Notes: a model not told the origin generated them from the sequence alone. Shown: positions 14,718 through 24,215, numbered from the stretch's first letter. The stretch is 55,002 nucleotides of DNA from CAZNHL01 sp964572965 (GCA_964572965.1 CAZNHL010000020.1:1-55002); one strand, 5' to 3'. Program-made: numbers and translations.

Positions 14718-16679
14718 ATGAATACAAAGTTACGTTTCCTCTTTCGGTCAGTCATCGGCCTTCTTCTTTCGGTAATCATCAGCATAGCAGGTGCATTTGT
14801 TTTCCGCCAGCAAATTCTCAGTTGGGTAATTCAAAAAGCCGGCGATAAATTGCAAGACCGATATCAGATAACTTTGCATGTTGCAGAAGCACAGGTTGAG
14901 GGTCTTTCAGGCATTCATTTACAACATATTTCACTTGCACAGCAAAACAAAGATACCCTGTTTCAATGCGGGCAATTCACAGCATCTTTCCAAATTTGGC
15001 CATTACTCAGAGGCAATATCCGCCCCGAAAAAATCTTTATTGACAACACCAGAGTACAACTTGTAAAGACGAGTGAGCAGGACAATTTTACTTTCTTTTT
15101 ACAAGAGCGAAAAAAGGGAAAAGACAACTCTAAGGAGCTCAACTACGCAAAACTTGCAGACAAACTTCTGGATGCTGTATTCGGACTGGTACCTGCCGAA
15201 ATGGAAAGTAAAAACCTGTCAGTAAAAGTGAACCTTGACAGTGCGGTTTTCAACATGTCTCTACCTCTGCTTAGCATTGCTGACCGCCATTTTGCTACTC
15301 AGATTCTCTTGCAGGAAAACGAAGACATTTCAAGATTTACCAGTTCAGGTAAGATAGATTCGAGAGAACGCGATATTGAATTTAGCTTAAAGAAAACTGA
15401 CACAAGTCGCATTCAATTGCCACTGATCAAAACATTATCAGGGACAGAAGCAGGTTTTGATGAAATCACTTTTGTCTTTAAACAACAGCACTATAAAAGA
15501 GGATTACTTACTGTGAATGGAAAAGCTTTCGTAAATGGCGCTTACCTCAACCATCCGAAAATTGCACCAGGAGAGGTAAATTTCAAAAAGGCAGGAATTG
15601 AGTTTCTTACCCATATTGGCAAAAATTACATTGAAGTTGACAGTAGCACTCAATTAACGATGAACGAATGGCATACACAGCTTTTTGCCCGATTCGACAA
15701 AGACACCTCTCGTAAAATACAACTGGCACTGCATGCTTTACCATTCGAAGCACAAACCCTTTTCAACTCACTACCTCCCGGCATATTTCCAAACCTTAAC
15801 GGTATCAGAGTAGCAGGACAACTGGAATACAAAATGAATTTTGCAATTGACGTTGACCATCCGGACAGCATCAGCCTGCAATCAATGATGCCGCGCAACG
15901 GCTTTAGAATTGTGACTTATGGCCAAACAGACCTGAGTAAGATGAATCGCCCATTTACACTGCCCGTATATGTTAACGACCTTTACCTGCGTACGCTGGA
16001 TATATCGGCAACAAACCCTTATTTTGTCCCTTTCGAGCTTATCCCTGATTTTATCAAATACTCTGTCCTGACAGCTGAAGATGGTGCATTTATGAGCCAT
16101 GCGGGACTTAATGCAGATGCATTCAGAAAGTCAATCACAACCAATATCAAAACAGGCAAATTTAAGCGTGGGGGAAGTACTATTTCTATGCAATTAGTCA
16201 AAAACGTATTCCTCAATAAAAATAAAACAGTATCCAGAAAACTTGAAGAAATGTTGATTGTATGGTTATTGGAAAGCCAGAGAATTACCGACAAAAAGCG
16301 CATGCTGGAAGTCTATTTCAACATTATTGAATGGGGACCGAATGTCTATGGCATTGGAGAAGCCTCAGCTTTTTACTTCAACAAAAAACCTGCTGAAATA
16401 ACTTTGAACGAAGCCATCTTCATGGCAAGCATTGTACCTAGTCCGAAGCGTTTCGCCAGAAGCTTTGACGAAACAGGACACCTCAAAAATCAGGAGGGCT
16501 ATTACAGATTACTTTCAAACATTATGCTTCACCGCGGGCAAATCTCACAGTCCGACAGAGACTCATTGAAAGCAGATGTGATTATCAATGGCCCTGCCAG
16601 AAACCTTATCCATATCAAAGCAGACAGTATTCTAATCGACGACGACGAAATATTGATAATGGATCATTTAAGTAAATAA
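14718..16679 (+). CDS. AsmA-like / GT51 transglycosylase fusion
   Basis: 653 aa from ATG 14718. One N-terminal membrane anchor (FRSVIGLLLSVIISIAGAFV) leads into ~400 residues of AsmA/YhdP-like beta-rich periplasmic sequence. A glycosyltransferase 51 domain follows: catalytic Glu454 in LTAEDGAFMSHAG, then KRGGSTISMQLVKNVFLNKN and LEVYFNIIEWGPNVYGIGEA, the conserved GT51 motifs. It should polymerise lipid II glycan strands or modify them at the inner membrane. There is no transpeptidase domain. A separate mtgA lies at 40.7 kb, so this is a second, unusual monofunctional enzyme. Confidence 0.85.
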   Translation: MNTKLRFLFRSVIGLLLSVIISIAGAFVFRQQILSWVIQKAGDKLQDRYQITLHVAEAQVEGLSGIHLQHISLAQQNKDTLFQCGQFTASFQIWPLLRGNIRPEKIFIDNTRVQLVKTSEQDNFTFFLQERKKGKDNSKELNYAKLADKLLDAVFGLVPAEMESKNLSVKVNLDSAVFNMSLPLLSIADRHFATQILLQENEDISRFTSSGKIDSRERDIEFSLKKTDTSRIQLPLIKTLSGTEAGFDEITFVFKQQHYKRGLLTVNGKAFVNGAYLNHPKIAPGEVNFKKAGIEFLTHIGKNYIEVDSSTQLTMNEWHTQLFARFDKDTSRKIQLALHALPFEAQTLFNSLPPGIFPNLNGIRVAGQLEYKMNFAIDVDHPDSISLQSMMPRNGFRIVTYGQTDLSKMNRPFTLPVYVNDLYLRTLDISATNPYFVPFELIPDFIKYSVLTAEDGAFMSHAGLNADAFRKSITTNIKTGKFKRGGSTISMQLVKNVFLNKNKTVSRKLEEMLIVWLLESQRITDKKRMLEVYFNIIEWGPNVYGIGEASAFYFNKKPAEITLNEAIFMASIVPSPKRFARSFDETGHLKNQEGYYRLLSNIMLHRGQISQSDRDSLKADVIINGPARNLIHIKADSILIDDDEILIMDHLSK

Positions 16680-16685
16680 GGAAAA

Positions 16686-16740
<55 letters not shown>

Positions 16741-16745
16741 TTAAT

Positions 16746-18452
16746 TTACTCCACCTCCAACAAATATTTCCATTCAGCGGCAGCTTCTCTGGTAGCAGGA
16801 TTCAGGAACTCAGCCGTCAAAAGTGTTACAGAATAATCTAAACCTTTATAAATCACCTTGGTTTTAGCCTGTGCCGTTTTCAACTGTTCATACTGACCTT
16901 CCGTTACCAATAACAGGTTGCCTTTTTTCAGATAAAGAGGAATATTTTCATTTTTGAATTCCGGACGGGGAATGAACCTTCCGCCATAGAAATCAACCGC
17001 GCGTCCAAAATCAGAAAAATTCAAAAACTGTTGATCGTCCACCTTCTTTTCAACCAAAATACGCCCTACATCACCACCAATCTGATATTTCAGAAGTATT
17101 GGATAAACATCAAAATTCAGCATAAAATTAACCCCTATGGCTGTACATAATGAAAGCGTGAAAATCTTCTGAAACAGGTTTTTGTAACGAGTAGACACAA
17201 ACAATGTAAGGATTACACCAAAGAAAAACAGTATGGTTACAAAAACCATGTTGGCAGCAGGAAAGCAATAGAAAACCAGCAAACCAGCAACAACCCATAA
17301 TAAAGACATCAATACCGACTGAAACACTAACACATACTTAGCTACATTGTAAAGCGTTTTTTCTTTCACAACATCATAGCCTTTTTCAAAATATGGTTCA
17401 ATGCGTACCCAATGCTTGGCCATAATGATGGCAGCAAAAGGGAACAGCTCAAAAATATAGTGAGGCAGTTTATATTTAGAGAAAGACAGAGCCGCAAAAG
17501 TCAGCACAAAACCGGCCAGTAACGCTACTTCATCCTTCTCGCCGAATTTCATCTTTTTCTTCCATACATCCTTTAACTCCATCACAAAAGCAACAATGAA
17601 CATAATGGACCATGGCGAGAATGACCAGGCAAAAGTATGATAGAAGAAAGTAGGGTCATCTACATAATCATCCTCCACCAGTAACTTCACAAAATCATTA
17701 TTACCTGTCAGACGACCAAAACTTTGTTTCCAGAAATAGAATAAAAGTCCGTCGTTACCATATTGCTCATACAGACCAATACACATAGGTAAAAGCATCA
17801 AAGCTACGATACCCAACCCAAGAATATATTTAGGATCAACAAAAGCTTTCCAGTTTCTCTTAGCAATAAAATCAACACTGAATGCCAGTATCGGAATCAT
17901 CAAACCCAAAGGCCCTTTTGCGAGCATAGCCAACCCGACACCAACAAAACTTAACAAAAGATCTAAGGTTTTTTTATTGAGCTGATAAGAAGCCATATAA
18001 GACACCGACATTGCTACACCGGCAGTCAGAGCCATATCCATACGACAATCATTATTCATCAGAAACAAAGCCTGCGTAGAACCCAGTATCAATACCGCTA
18101 ATCGTGCTGCAGATTCTCCGTAGAATAACCTTGCCAGACGGAAAGTATAAGCCAGCGCAATCAGGCAAAACAGAAAATGAGGTAACTTAAAAGAAAAGTT
18201 ATATACACCAAAAATCTTATATGAAATTACCGTGCACCAAAATACAAAAGGGGGTTTATCCAGATAATCCACTCCACGGTCGTAAACCTTTAGCCAATCG
18301 CCGCTTTCAAGCATTTCACGTGAAATAGTAGCATACTGAGCAGCATCAACATCCATTACATCAATATTCCAGCCTGCTATATACACAACACAAATTGCCG
18401 CCAGAAAAACAAAAAGGTAATTGTTATTAAAAGATTTATTAAGCAATGTCAT
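16746..18452 (-). CDS. ArnT/PMT-like GT-C glycosyltransferase
   Basis: 568 aa, about ten to twelve transmembrane segments. The first periplasmic loop has the acidic motif (IDVMDVDAAQYATISREML) and GVDYLDKPPFVFW, both typical of the ArnT/dolichyl-phosphate-mannose mannosyltransferase family (GT83/GT39 type). Such enzymes move a sugar from a polyprenyl phosphate carrier to lipid A, protein or another acceptor outside the inner membrane. The acceptor cannot be inferred here. It converges on the GT51 gene and is separated by the heptamer repeat. Confidence 0.87.
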   Translation of the reverse strand: MTLLNKSFNNNYLFVFLAAICVVYIAGWNIDVMDVDAAQYATISREMLESGDWLKVYDRGVDYLDKPPFVFWCTVISYKIFGVYNFSFKLPHFLFCLIALAYTFRLARLFYGESAARLAVLILGSTQALFLMNNDCRMDMALTAGVAMSVSYMASYQLNKKTLDLLLSFVGVGLAMLAKGPLGLMIPILAFSVDFIAKRNWKAFVDPKYILGLGIVALMLLPMCIGLYEQYGNDGLLFYFWKQSFGRLTGNNDFVKLLVEDDYVDDPTFFYHTFAWSFSPWSIMFIVAFVMELKDVWKKKMKFGEKDEVALLAGFVLTFAALSFSKYKLPHYIFELFPFAAIIMAKHWVRIEPYFEKGYDVVKEKTLYNVAKYVLVFQSVLMSLLWVVAGLLVFYCFPAANMVFVTILFFFGVILTLFVSTRYKNLFQKIFTLSLCTAIGVNFMLNFDVYPILLKYQIGGDVGRILVEKKVDDQQFLNFSDFGRAVDFYGGRFIPRPEFKNENIPLYLKKGNLLLVTEGQYEQLKTAQAKTKVIYKGLDYSVTLLTAEFLNPATREAAAEWKYLLEVE

Positions 18453-18617
18453 ATAACTAAATTTTAAAAATCTGCATCTTCAGTATTGCAACAATATTAG
18501 TGAATTGTCGCCAAATAAGGAATTTAAAGCTTTCCTCATTTCTTCATTCCGCAACATTCCTGAAGCGAATCAAGTAAAACTACCTAAGTCCATTTTTTCA
18601 CTCTAAAAGCCAACACT

Positions 18618-19181
18618 ATGAAAAAAGCCATACTGGTTATAGCTTTTGCGCTACTCGCTGTTATTTCCTTTGCACAGAAAACAACGACTGACCACAATAA
18701 AGAGACCGACTTTTCCAAGCTAAAATCGTTCTTCCTCGTAGGAGGAAGAGTATTGCACTACAACAACATCCCAAGTCAGGACAAAGCAATTGGCAAATAT
18801 ATAGACTCTTCACTCAACACTGACCTCAAAGAAAAAGGCTTTGTCAAAAAAAACTCTGTTGACGCATGCGACTTTGTTGTTACCTACAATGCCGGGGTTA
18901 TTACGAAAGAAGAGCTTGATCAGGTAGAAGCAATGCCCGCGCACCAGTTTGGTTACGGAGAAGCATATTCTGCAAGCAATACATGGTATGAAGCAACAAG
19001 CAATGCATGGTGGACAGAAAAAACGCAAGCCGGAACGCTCGTGATTGACATTTATGACAGGAAAACCAAAAAACTCATCTGGCGTTCAAATTCCGAATCT
19101 GACCTGGCTGACAAAAATATCTATAAACTGATCGACAATGCTATTAAAAAAGCCATGAAACAATTTCCTCCTAAAAAATAG
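18618..19181 (+). CDS. DUF4136 family exported protein, copy 1
   Basis: 187 aa with signal peptide (MKKAILVIAFALLAVISFAQ). The mature part begins TTTDHNKETDFSKLKSFFLV and ends with LVIDIYDRKTKKLIWRSNSE, the typical strand before the C-terminus in DUF4136 proteins (often lipoproteins of unknown role). There is no lipobox Cys here, so it is probably soluble in the periplasm. It has a clear paralogue downstream at 19565-20134. Confidence 0.82.
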   Translation: MKKAILVIAFALLAVISFAQKTTTDHNKETDFSKLKSFFLVGGRVLHYNNIPSQDKAIGKYIDSSLNTDLKEKGFVKKNSVDACDFVVTYNAGVITKEELDQVEAMPAHQFGYGEAYSASNTWYEATSNAWWTEKTQAGTLVIDIYDRKTKKLIWRSNSESDLADKNIYKLIDNAIKKAMKQFPPKK

Positions 19182-19237
19182 TAAACAACGGGCACATTGA
19201 ATTTAATTAATATGCCCCTACTGATTTGATTGTTTAC

Positions 19238-19277
19238 CCCTCCTGGCTAATTATTCATTTACACAAACCCAGGAGGG
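19238..19277 (+). terminator. Possible terminator hairpin
   Basis: CCCCTCCTGG pairs with CCAGGAGGG across a 20-nt AT-rich loop, 56 bp after the first DUF4136 gene. There is only a weak T tract, so its function as a terminator is uncertain. Confidence 0.4.
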
Positions 19278-19452
19278 ATTCTCTGTCGATAAAGTAACTA
19301 AGCTTTAGATTAGAACTATCATAAACCTCACAAAAAATTAACAACAAGACGGCGGCGGTTTAACACCCTAAAACAGGTATAAGGTTGAAACTACCGGGAT
19401 TTTCGATCAACAAAGAACCTCTTCAGACCAGCAAAATTGTATACTAACCTTT

Positions 19453-19462
19453 NNNNNNNNNN
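19453..19462. other. Assembly gap (10 Ns)
   Basis: Ten Ns join two contigs. The flanks read ACCTTT on the left and ACCTTT on the right, so the contig ends may overlap and the true gap may be zero or of unknown size. The surrounding 308-bp spacer (19182-19489) holds no gene I can support. Confidence 0.98.
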
Positions 19463-19564
19463 ACCTTTAAATAACGAACTTCACATATCATGATTCCAGC
19501 TTTTAACAACATTCCAGCTACTCCAAAAAACACTAAAAGAAATAATAATCAACAACAAAACACT

Positions 19565-20134
19565 ATGAAGAAAGCTTTGTTTGCATTAGTTCTAACCTTA
19601 TCAGCTTATACCACATTCGCACAAATTACAAAAGCAGATCATAATACCCGTACCGACTTCTCCAAACTCAATGCCTATTGCCTTATTGAAGGAAAAATCA
19701 TACACTATCTGGACGGTGTTCCCAGTCAGCAAAAAATGATCAACAGATATATCGACTCTACCCTTACAGCTGGTCTGAATGCTAAAGGCTTCAAAAAAGC
19801 GAGCTCCATGAATGACCTGGACTTTGTAATTACCTATACAGTAGGCGTAAAATCAGAAACAGAATTAGAAAATACCGAAGGAAATATAGCACGCCAGTTT
19901 GGCTATCATGCGCCTTATTCTAAGCATCACCACCATTGGTATCAGGAATCAAGTGCGCACTGGTGGCAAACAGTTAAACCTACCTATACACTGGTAGTTG
20001 ACGTTTATGATGGTAAAACCAAACAACTCATCTGGCGCTGCCATACAGAACATATTATCAGAGGGAAAGCCAATAATCATTACATAGCCCTGTCGGCACA
20101 AAAAGCAATTCAGGAGTTCCCTGGTCATAAATAA
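19565..20134 (+). CDS. DUF4136 family exported protein, copy 2
   Basis: 189 aa from the ATG at 19565 (MKKALFALVLTLSAYTTFAQ, signal peptide). The frame is open from 19490, but those codons are low-complexity Asn/Gln and lack signal-peptide character. It shares with copy 1 the TDFSKL block, the IDSTL...KGF segment, ARQFGYHAPYS (copy 1: HQFGYGEAYS) and LVVDVYDGKTKQLIWR. The two are tandem paralogues separated by the assembly gap. A His-rich loop (SKHHHHW) is specific to this copy. Confidence 0.82.
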   Translation: MKKALFALVLTLSAYTTFAQITKADHNTRTDFSKLNAYCLIEGKIIHYLDGVPSQQKMINRYIDSTLTAGLNAKGFKKASSMNDLDFVITYTVGVKSETELENTEGNIARQFGYHAPYSKHHHHWYQESSAHWWQTVKPTYTLVVDVYDGKTKQLIWRCHTEHIIRGKANNHYIALSAQKAIQEFPGHK

Positions 20135-20137
20135 CAA

Positions 20138-20166
20138 AGAGCCTGGTTTATAAACCAGGCTCTTTT
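20138..20166 (+). terminator. Rho-independent terminator after DUF4136 copy 2
   Basis: AGAGCCTGGTTTA pairs perfectly with TAAACCAGGCTCT with almost no loop beyond the central TA/TA, followed by TTTT. Confidence 0.9.
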
Positions 20167-20276
20167 ATGTTACTCCTAATATACTGTGTCCAGCTCGATA
20201 AAACTGCCGAATCTATTCAGTTGCCGATAAGATTGCAGTTTACCTGCTAAAAAGTATATCTTATTTACATTTAAAC

Positions 20277-20546
20277 TCACTCACGGCTCCCCTGAAAAAT
20301 TGCAGTAAGTAAATCTATAAACACATCCAGATAGCTAACCTTTCTACGACTTTTTGATGTAGCCGGGCCAGTAGTGGCATTGGCATTGCCTATACGTTTA
20401 TCTGCATCTCTATTAGCGTTCTTATACTCGAAAATGGCATCTTGCTGTTCCAAATAAGCTTCACTCAATTCTTCCTGAGCTACAGCACGATGTTCAATCA
20501 GTAAAACACCAAAGAAAAACAAGAATATTACAGAATACCTTATCAT
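20277..20546 (-). CDS. Small exported hypothetical protein
   Basis: 89 aa. Hydrophobic N-terminus (MIRYSVIFLFFFGVLLIEH) ending AVAQ suggests a signal peptide. The mature part is polar (YLEQQDAIFEYKNANRDADK) with a short hydrophobic tail (YLDVFIDLLTAIFQG). No family recognised. It starts 30 bp after recN and is likely the last gene of the recN operon. Confidence 0.55.
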   Translation of the reverse strand: MIRYSVIFLFFFGVLLIEHRAVAQEELSEAYLEQQDAIFEYKNANRDADKRIGNANATTGPATSKSRRKVSYLDVFIDLLTAIFQGSRE

Positions 20547-20576
20547 AGTTTTATCTTTAAAACTTATTAGAAAGAA

Positions 20577-22226
20577 TTATGCCATCAGCTCTCTTGCATG
20601 TTGCAATGCCGTTTCTGACTGAGCATTGCCACTAATCATCTGAGCTATTTCTTTTAATCGGTCATCGTTATTCAACAGGCGTATATTTGAAATTGTACGG
20701 TCTGCGCTATTGTCTTTATAAACAAAGAAATGAGCATCGCCTTTAGCGGCAATCTGAGGCATATGTGTAATTACAATTACCTGATGACCCGCTGACATAC
20801 GCTTCATCATATTAGCCACTTTTACAGCCACATCGCCGGAAATACCTGTATCAATTTCATCAAAGATAATGGTAGGTAATGCCATTTTACCGGCCAACAG
20901 ATACTTGATACAAAGCATCAGGCGGGAAAACTCACCACCCGAAGCAACACTTTTCAACTCCTGCGGAGCTACGCCTTTGTTAGCACTAAAAAGGAAACCA
21001 ACTTTATCCAGACCTGAAGCCGAGGGCGCAATATCACTCAACTGTACTTTCAGCACGGCATCATTCATTGACAAATCGGCTAACAAAGCCTTCATCTCGG
21101 TTTCCATTCCACCAATTACAGATGCACGTGAAGCGGTTAGTTTTTTACCCAGATCAAGCATAGCTGTTTCTGCCTGAGCAAAAACCTTTTGTGCCTTTAC
21201 CAGGTCTTCATCAAGATTCTGTATCTTTTGAAGTTTAACACTCAACTCCTGGTGAATAGCAATCAATGCGGCCACATCCTGTACTTTGTGCTTTTGCTGC
21301 AATCCGTAAATTCGGCTCAGACGCTCTTTAACCACAGCAGCACGTTCAGGGTCTATTTCTGTTTTCTCTGCTTCAACCTCCAGTTCAGCAACAATATCCT
21401 TTAATTCATATAAGGCACTTTGCGTACGGGTTTTCAATTCATTGAAATAATGCCCGAAAGAAGCAAGTTTGTCCAGATTGCTCACTACTACAGCCAAAAC
21501 CGGATTTACAGATTGCTCATTTTCTGACAAATATCCTAAAAGCAAATCAAGACGCGTACGTATTTCTTCTGCATTTTCCAGACGTTTTAATTCTTCTTCC
21601 TGTGCTTCCTGTTCTTCAACATTCAGTTTCACTTCGTCCAGTTCCTTAAACAAAAAAGAATCATAATCAGCTTCCTGGCGAATTTTTTCAGCATTTTCAG
21701 TTAATTCTTTCAAAGCTTTATCAGCTTTTTTATACACTTTGAATGCCTCTTTATAGGAAACAATCAAATCATAATTTCCTGCAAAATTATCAAGAATGCT
21801 AAGCTGGTAATCGCCGGAACTCAACAACAGAGTATCATGCTGAGAATGCACATCCAGCAGAAAATCTCCCACAGTACGTAATACCTCCAGCGTAACCGGC
21901 ACATCATTTATAAAAGCACGCGACTTTCCATTAGACGAAATCTCACGGCGTACTATGCATTCAGCCTCATAGTCAAGGTCATTTTCTTCAAAAACTTCTT
22001 TCAGTTTATACCCTGAAATATCAAAAACAGCCTCTACAAGACACTTCTGTTCTTCATCAAAAAGTACTTTAGTATCAGCACGATTACCCATGAGCAAACC
22101 TAATGCTCCAAGCATAATAGATTTACCGGCTCCGGTTTCACCGGTTATGATATTAAATGCCCCGGAAGGTTGCATTTCCAATTCCCTGATCAGGGCATAA
22201 TTGCGGATATTTAACTGCTTAAGCAT
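20577..22226 (-). CDS. recN: DNA repair protein RecN
   Basis: 549 aa, usual length. N-terminal LNIRNYALIRELEMQPSG and Walker A GETGAGKSIMLGALG; long central coiled coil; C-terminal SMC/ABC signature VASGGEFSRLMLCIKYL and Walker B with D-loop PTIIFDEIDTGISGDVAVKV. RecN is an SMC-like ATPase that acts at double-strand breaks in recombinational repair. It lies between a 75-aa gene (36 bp upstream) and a small exported protein (30 bp downstream) on the same strand. Confidence 0.96.
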   Translation of the reverse strand: MLKQLNIRNYALIRELEMQPSGAFNIITGETGAGKSIMLGALGLLMGNRADTKVLFDEEQKCLVEAVFDISGYKLKEVFEENDLDYEAECIVRREISSNGKSRAFINDVPVTLEVLRTVGDFLLDVHSQHDTLLLSSGDYQLSILDNFAGNYDLIVSYKEAFKVYKKADKALKELTENAEKIRQEADYDSFLFKELDEVKLNVEEQEAQEEELKRLENAEEIRTRLDLLLGYLSENEQSVNPVLAVVVSNLDKLASFGHYFNELKTRTQSALYELKDIVAELEVEAEKTEIDPERAAVVKERLSRIYGLQQKHKVQDVAALIAIHQELSVKLQKIQNLDEDLVKAQKVFAQAETAMLDLGKKLTASRASVIGGMETEMKALLADLSMNDAVLKVQLSDIAPSASGLDKVGFLFSANKGVAPQELKSVASGGEFSRLMLCIKYLLAGKMALPTIIFDEIDTGISGDVAVKVANMMKRMSAGHQVIVITHMPQIAAKGDAHFFVYKDNSADRTISNIRLLNNDDRLKEIAQMISGNAQSETALQHARELMA

Positions 22227-22262
22227 ATCTCTTTTACTAAGTATTAACCCTGAATGCCTTCA

Positions 22263-22487
22263 CTAATTACTTACCTTGTCGTAAACGATTTCCAGTATTT
22301 CTGTAAAATTAAAATCCAGGTATTTCCCTTTAACCGTTTCCAGTTTCAATTTATCCGGCTTCAACTCTGCCACTTTCCCAAATGCTACAGTATTGTCCCG
22401 CATTACCAGACTTACTTCCTTATTCAGCAAAGCCGGTATTTTAGCTGTTATCTGCACATTGGGTATCCTTATCAATCGTTTTGCCAT
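22263..22487 (-). CDS. Hypothetical 74-75-aa protein, possible SH3-like fold
   Basis: From MAKRLIRIPNVQITAKIPAL, choosing the ATG at 22487 rather than 22499, which would overlap the upstream gene. The rest (VSLVMRDNTVAFGKVAELKP, LETVKGKYLDFNFTEI) alternates short beta strands and turns, reminiscent of an Sm/SH3-like barrel, but I cannot assign a family. Start and stop lie 4 bp after the phosphatase gene and 36 bp before recN, so it is probably in the same operon. Confidence 0.6.
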   Translation of the reverse strand: MAKRLIRIPNVQITAKIPALLNKEVSLVMRDNTVAFGKVAELKPDKLKLETVKGKYLDFNFTEILEIVYDKVSN

Positions 22488-22491
22488 AATC

Positions 22492-23721
22492 TTAACCAAG
22501 TCTTTCTGCTATTCTGCATGAAACAAACGTGACATCATCTTTGTAACGTTGACGCGGACCTTTAAAAACATTCAGCTGTTCCAGCATTTGTTCATGAATC
22601 AACGGCAATGGTTCTTCGAGCATGTTATGGAGAATCTGCTCAACCCTTTCTGTACCAAATTCCTCTCCTTCTTTGTTTTCTGTTTCTGTCAGTCCGTCTG
22701 TATATAAAAACAATAGAGCTTTATTATTGAAAGCCACCTCTTCTTCATCCAAAAAAGGCAATTTTTCCATCACACCCAAAGGAGTAGTCCCTTTATCCAG
22801 CTCATGCACCTGCCCTTGAGTAATCAAAATCGGATAATTATGGCCTGCATTGATATAACGCATCACATTTTTCGACAAGTCGATCATGCCCAGAAAAAAA
22901 GTAATGAAATATTCTGAATTGGCATTTTTATAAACAAGCTTGTTCAGGTCATCAACCATCTCTCTCAGAGAAACCCCTCTGCCGGCCAACACATGTAAGC
23001 CTGCCTGCAAATTAGCCATTAACATAGCAGCAGGCACTCCTTTACCGGACACATCTGCTACACAAATCAGGTATTGATTTGGGGCAATTTTCAGTAGGTC
23101 ATAATAATCGCCACCAACAGAATGGTGAGGAATGTAGGTTGCCTGTGCCTTGAAATGATCCAGATCGGGAAGCTTTTTAGGAACCAGCATCCCCTGAAAC
23201 TGACGCGCAATTTCCAGTTCTCTTTTCAGTGCTTCCTGATCACGCCTCTTTCTTTCAAAACGTTTATTCTCTATAGCAACCAATAAAATATTACTCAGCG
23301 TCTGAATAAAGTTCAGGTATTCTTCATCGTCGGGATTAACAACCGGATCACCTCCAACAAGCAGGTAAGCCAGCATCTGTTCTTTATGTGCAACAGGGAT
23401 AACTACATCAAATTTTTCAAGAAAAGAATACTCCTGCTTACCTGTCAGGTATTGCAGTTTTTTATAGGTATTTGTCATACCTATAAGCTGGTCTTCTGAA
23501 AACTCAAATATACCACCAATCGAGAACTTGCGGTCCCACTTATCCTCCTTTACAAATAAGGCAATTCTGGAAATACGCATATGCCCAAGAAGCGTAAACT
23601 GGAATATGCGATAGAGCTTATCTTCGGCTATATTCTCATTGATCGCCTGCGTTACTTCAAGCAACGATTTGATCTCCAAATCCTTAAGTGCTAATTTCTT
23701 CTCCAAATTCCCGTCAGACAT
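22492..23721 (-). CDS. RsbU/PP2C-type serine phosphatase with GAF-like sensor
   Basis: About 409 aa from MSDGNLEKKLALKDLEIKSL; an ATG 15 bp upstream is an alternative. An N-terminal GAF-like region (residues ~20-165) is followed by a short coiled coil (RRDQEALKRELEIARQFQGM) and a SpoIIE/PP2C phosphatase domain: HSVGGDYYDLLKIAPNQYLI, VADVSGKGVPAAMLMANLQA and LFLYTDGLTETENKEGEEFG, with the metal-binding Asp residues present. Such proteins usually control anti-sigma/anti-anti-sigma partner switches or other phosphoprotein signalling. No partner genes are adjacent. Confidence 0.88.
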   Translation of the reverse strand: MSDGNLEKKLALKDLEIKSLLEVTQAINENIAEDKLYRIFQFTLLGHMRISRIALFVKEDKWDRKFSIGGIFEFSEDQLIGMTNTYKKLQYLTGKQEYSFLEKFDVVIPVAHKEQMLAYLLVGGDPVVNPDDEEYLNFIQTLSNILLVAIENKRFERKRRDQEALKRELEIARQFQGMLVPKKLPDLDHFKAQATYIPHHSVGGDYYDLLKIAPNQYLICVADVSGKGVPAAMLMANLQAGLHVLAGRGVSLREMVDDLNKLVYKNANSEYFITFFLGMIDLSKNVMRYINAGHNYPILITQGQVHELDKGTTPLGVMEKLPFLDEEEVAFNNKALLFLYTDGLTETENKEGEEFGTERVEQILHNMLEEPLPLIHEQMLEQLNVFKGPRQRYKDDVTFVSCRIAERLG

Positions 23722-23839
23722 GCAAACATTTTTCAACCCCTTAAATTAGTGAAAAAGCCTTAGTTGAACGCTACGTTTTATAAATTTCTTAGCACAAACA
23801 AAAGTTTGCGAGACCATAAACTCTATATTTCAGAAAAAA

Positions 23840-23859
23840 AAAAGACAGCGTTGTCTTTT
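23840..23859 (-). terminator. Terminator ending the GIY-YIG/tRNA-like transcript
   Basis: AAAAGACA/TGTCTTTT stem with a 4-nt loop. On the minus strand it is followed by a run of T residues (A10 on the plus strand), so it should stop leftward transcripts from the GIY-YIG cassettes before the phosphatase gene. Confidence 0.65.
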
Positions 23860-23907
23860 GGAACTTACTAACTCTAAAAAATAAAGGTCGAATTTTTGTG
23901 CCTTCTG

Positions 23908-23994
23908 GTGGAGAATATCGTCCCGCATGTAATGCGGGAGAACCGATGACCTTCCCGCACTACATACGGGGCATTCTAGCCAACTGAGCTAATC
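23908..23994 (-). pseudogene. tRNA-Ala-like sequence 1 with palindromic arms
   Basis: Read on the minus strand: GATTAGCTCAGTTGGCTAGA (D arm of tRNA-Ala), then a palindrome CCCGTATGTAGTGCGGG in place of the anticodon arm, AGGTCATCGGTTC (T arm), a second palindrome TCCCGCATTACATGCGGGA inserted in the T loop, and CGATATTCTCCACCA, the acceptor 3' strand. The 5' acceptor strand is missing, replaced by GIY-YIG coding sequence. It cannot form a normal tRNA. Confidence 0.75.
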
Positions 23995-24215
23995 AAAGAC
24001 TCCAAATAGCTTCTCCGTTTCTTAGACTTAATTTCTATTTCGCGCCTGACAGCTTCAGATCTGCTAGAATAAGTTTCTGAATATTTCAAAACCCAATCTG
24101 CAGCACCTAGATTCCGTCCAAGACAATGTTGTTCTATCCGACGCTTAAGATCTTCTGTCTGACCAATGTAGTATTTGTCTTTCGACAATGAATATAAAAT
24201 GTAAACGTAATACAT
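23976..24215 (-). CDS. GIY-YIG nuclease family protein, copy 1
   Basis: 79 aa, a stand-alone GIY-YIG domain. MYYVYILYSLSKDKYYIGQT carries the two motif strands (VYI and YIG), the catalytic Arg lies in DLKRRIEQH and the metal-binding Glu in SRSEAVRREIEIK. The last residues (LISSVG) and the TAG stop are encoded by the tRNA-Ala-like D arm that follows, so coding and tRNA-like sequence overlap by ~19 bp. Small GIY-YIG proteins of this type are common in Bacteroidota and usually uncharacterised. A homing-type role is inference. Confidence 0.9.
   Translation of the reverse strand: MYYVYILYSLSKDKYYIGQTEDLKRRIEQHCLGRNLGAADWVLKYSETYSSRSEAVRREIEIKSKKRRSYLESLISSVG

Noticed and set aside
19490..19564. 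N-terminal extension of DUF4136 copy 2
   Set aside because: Asn/Gln/Thr-rich, begins just after the assembly gap, and a good signal peptide starts at 19565.
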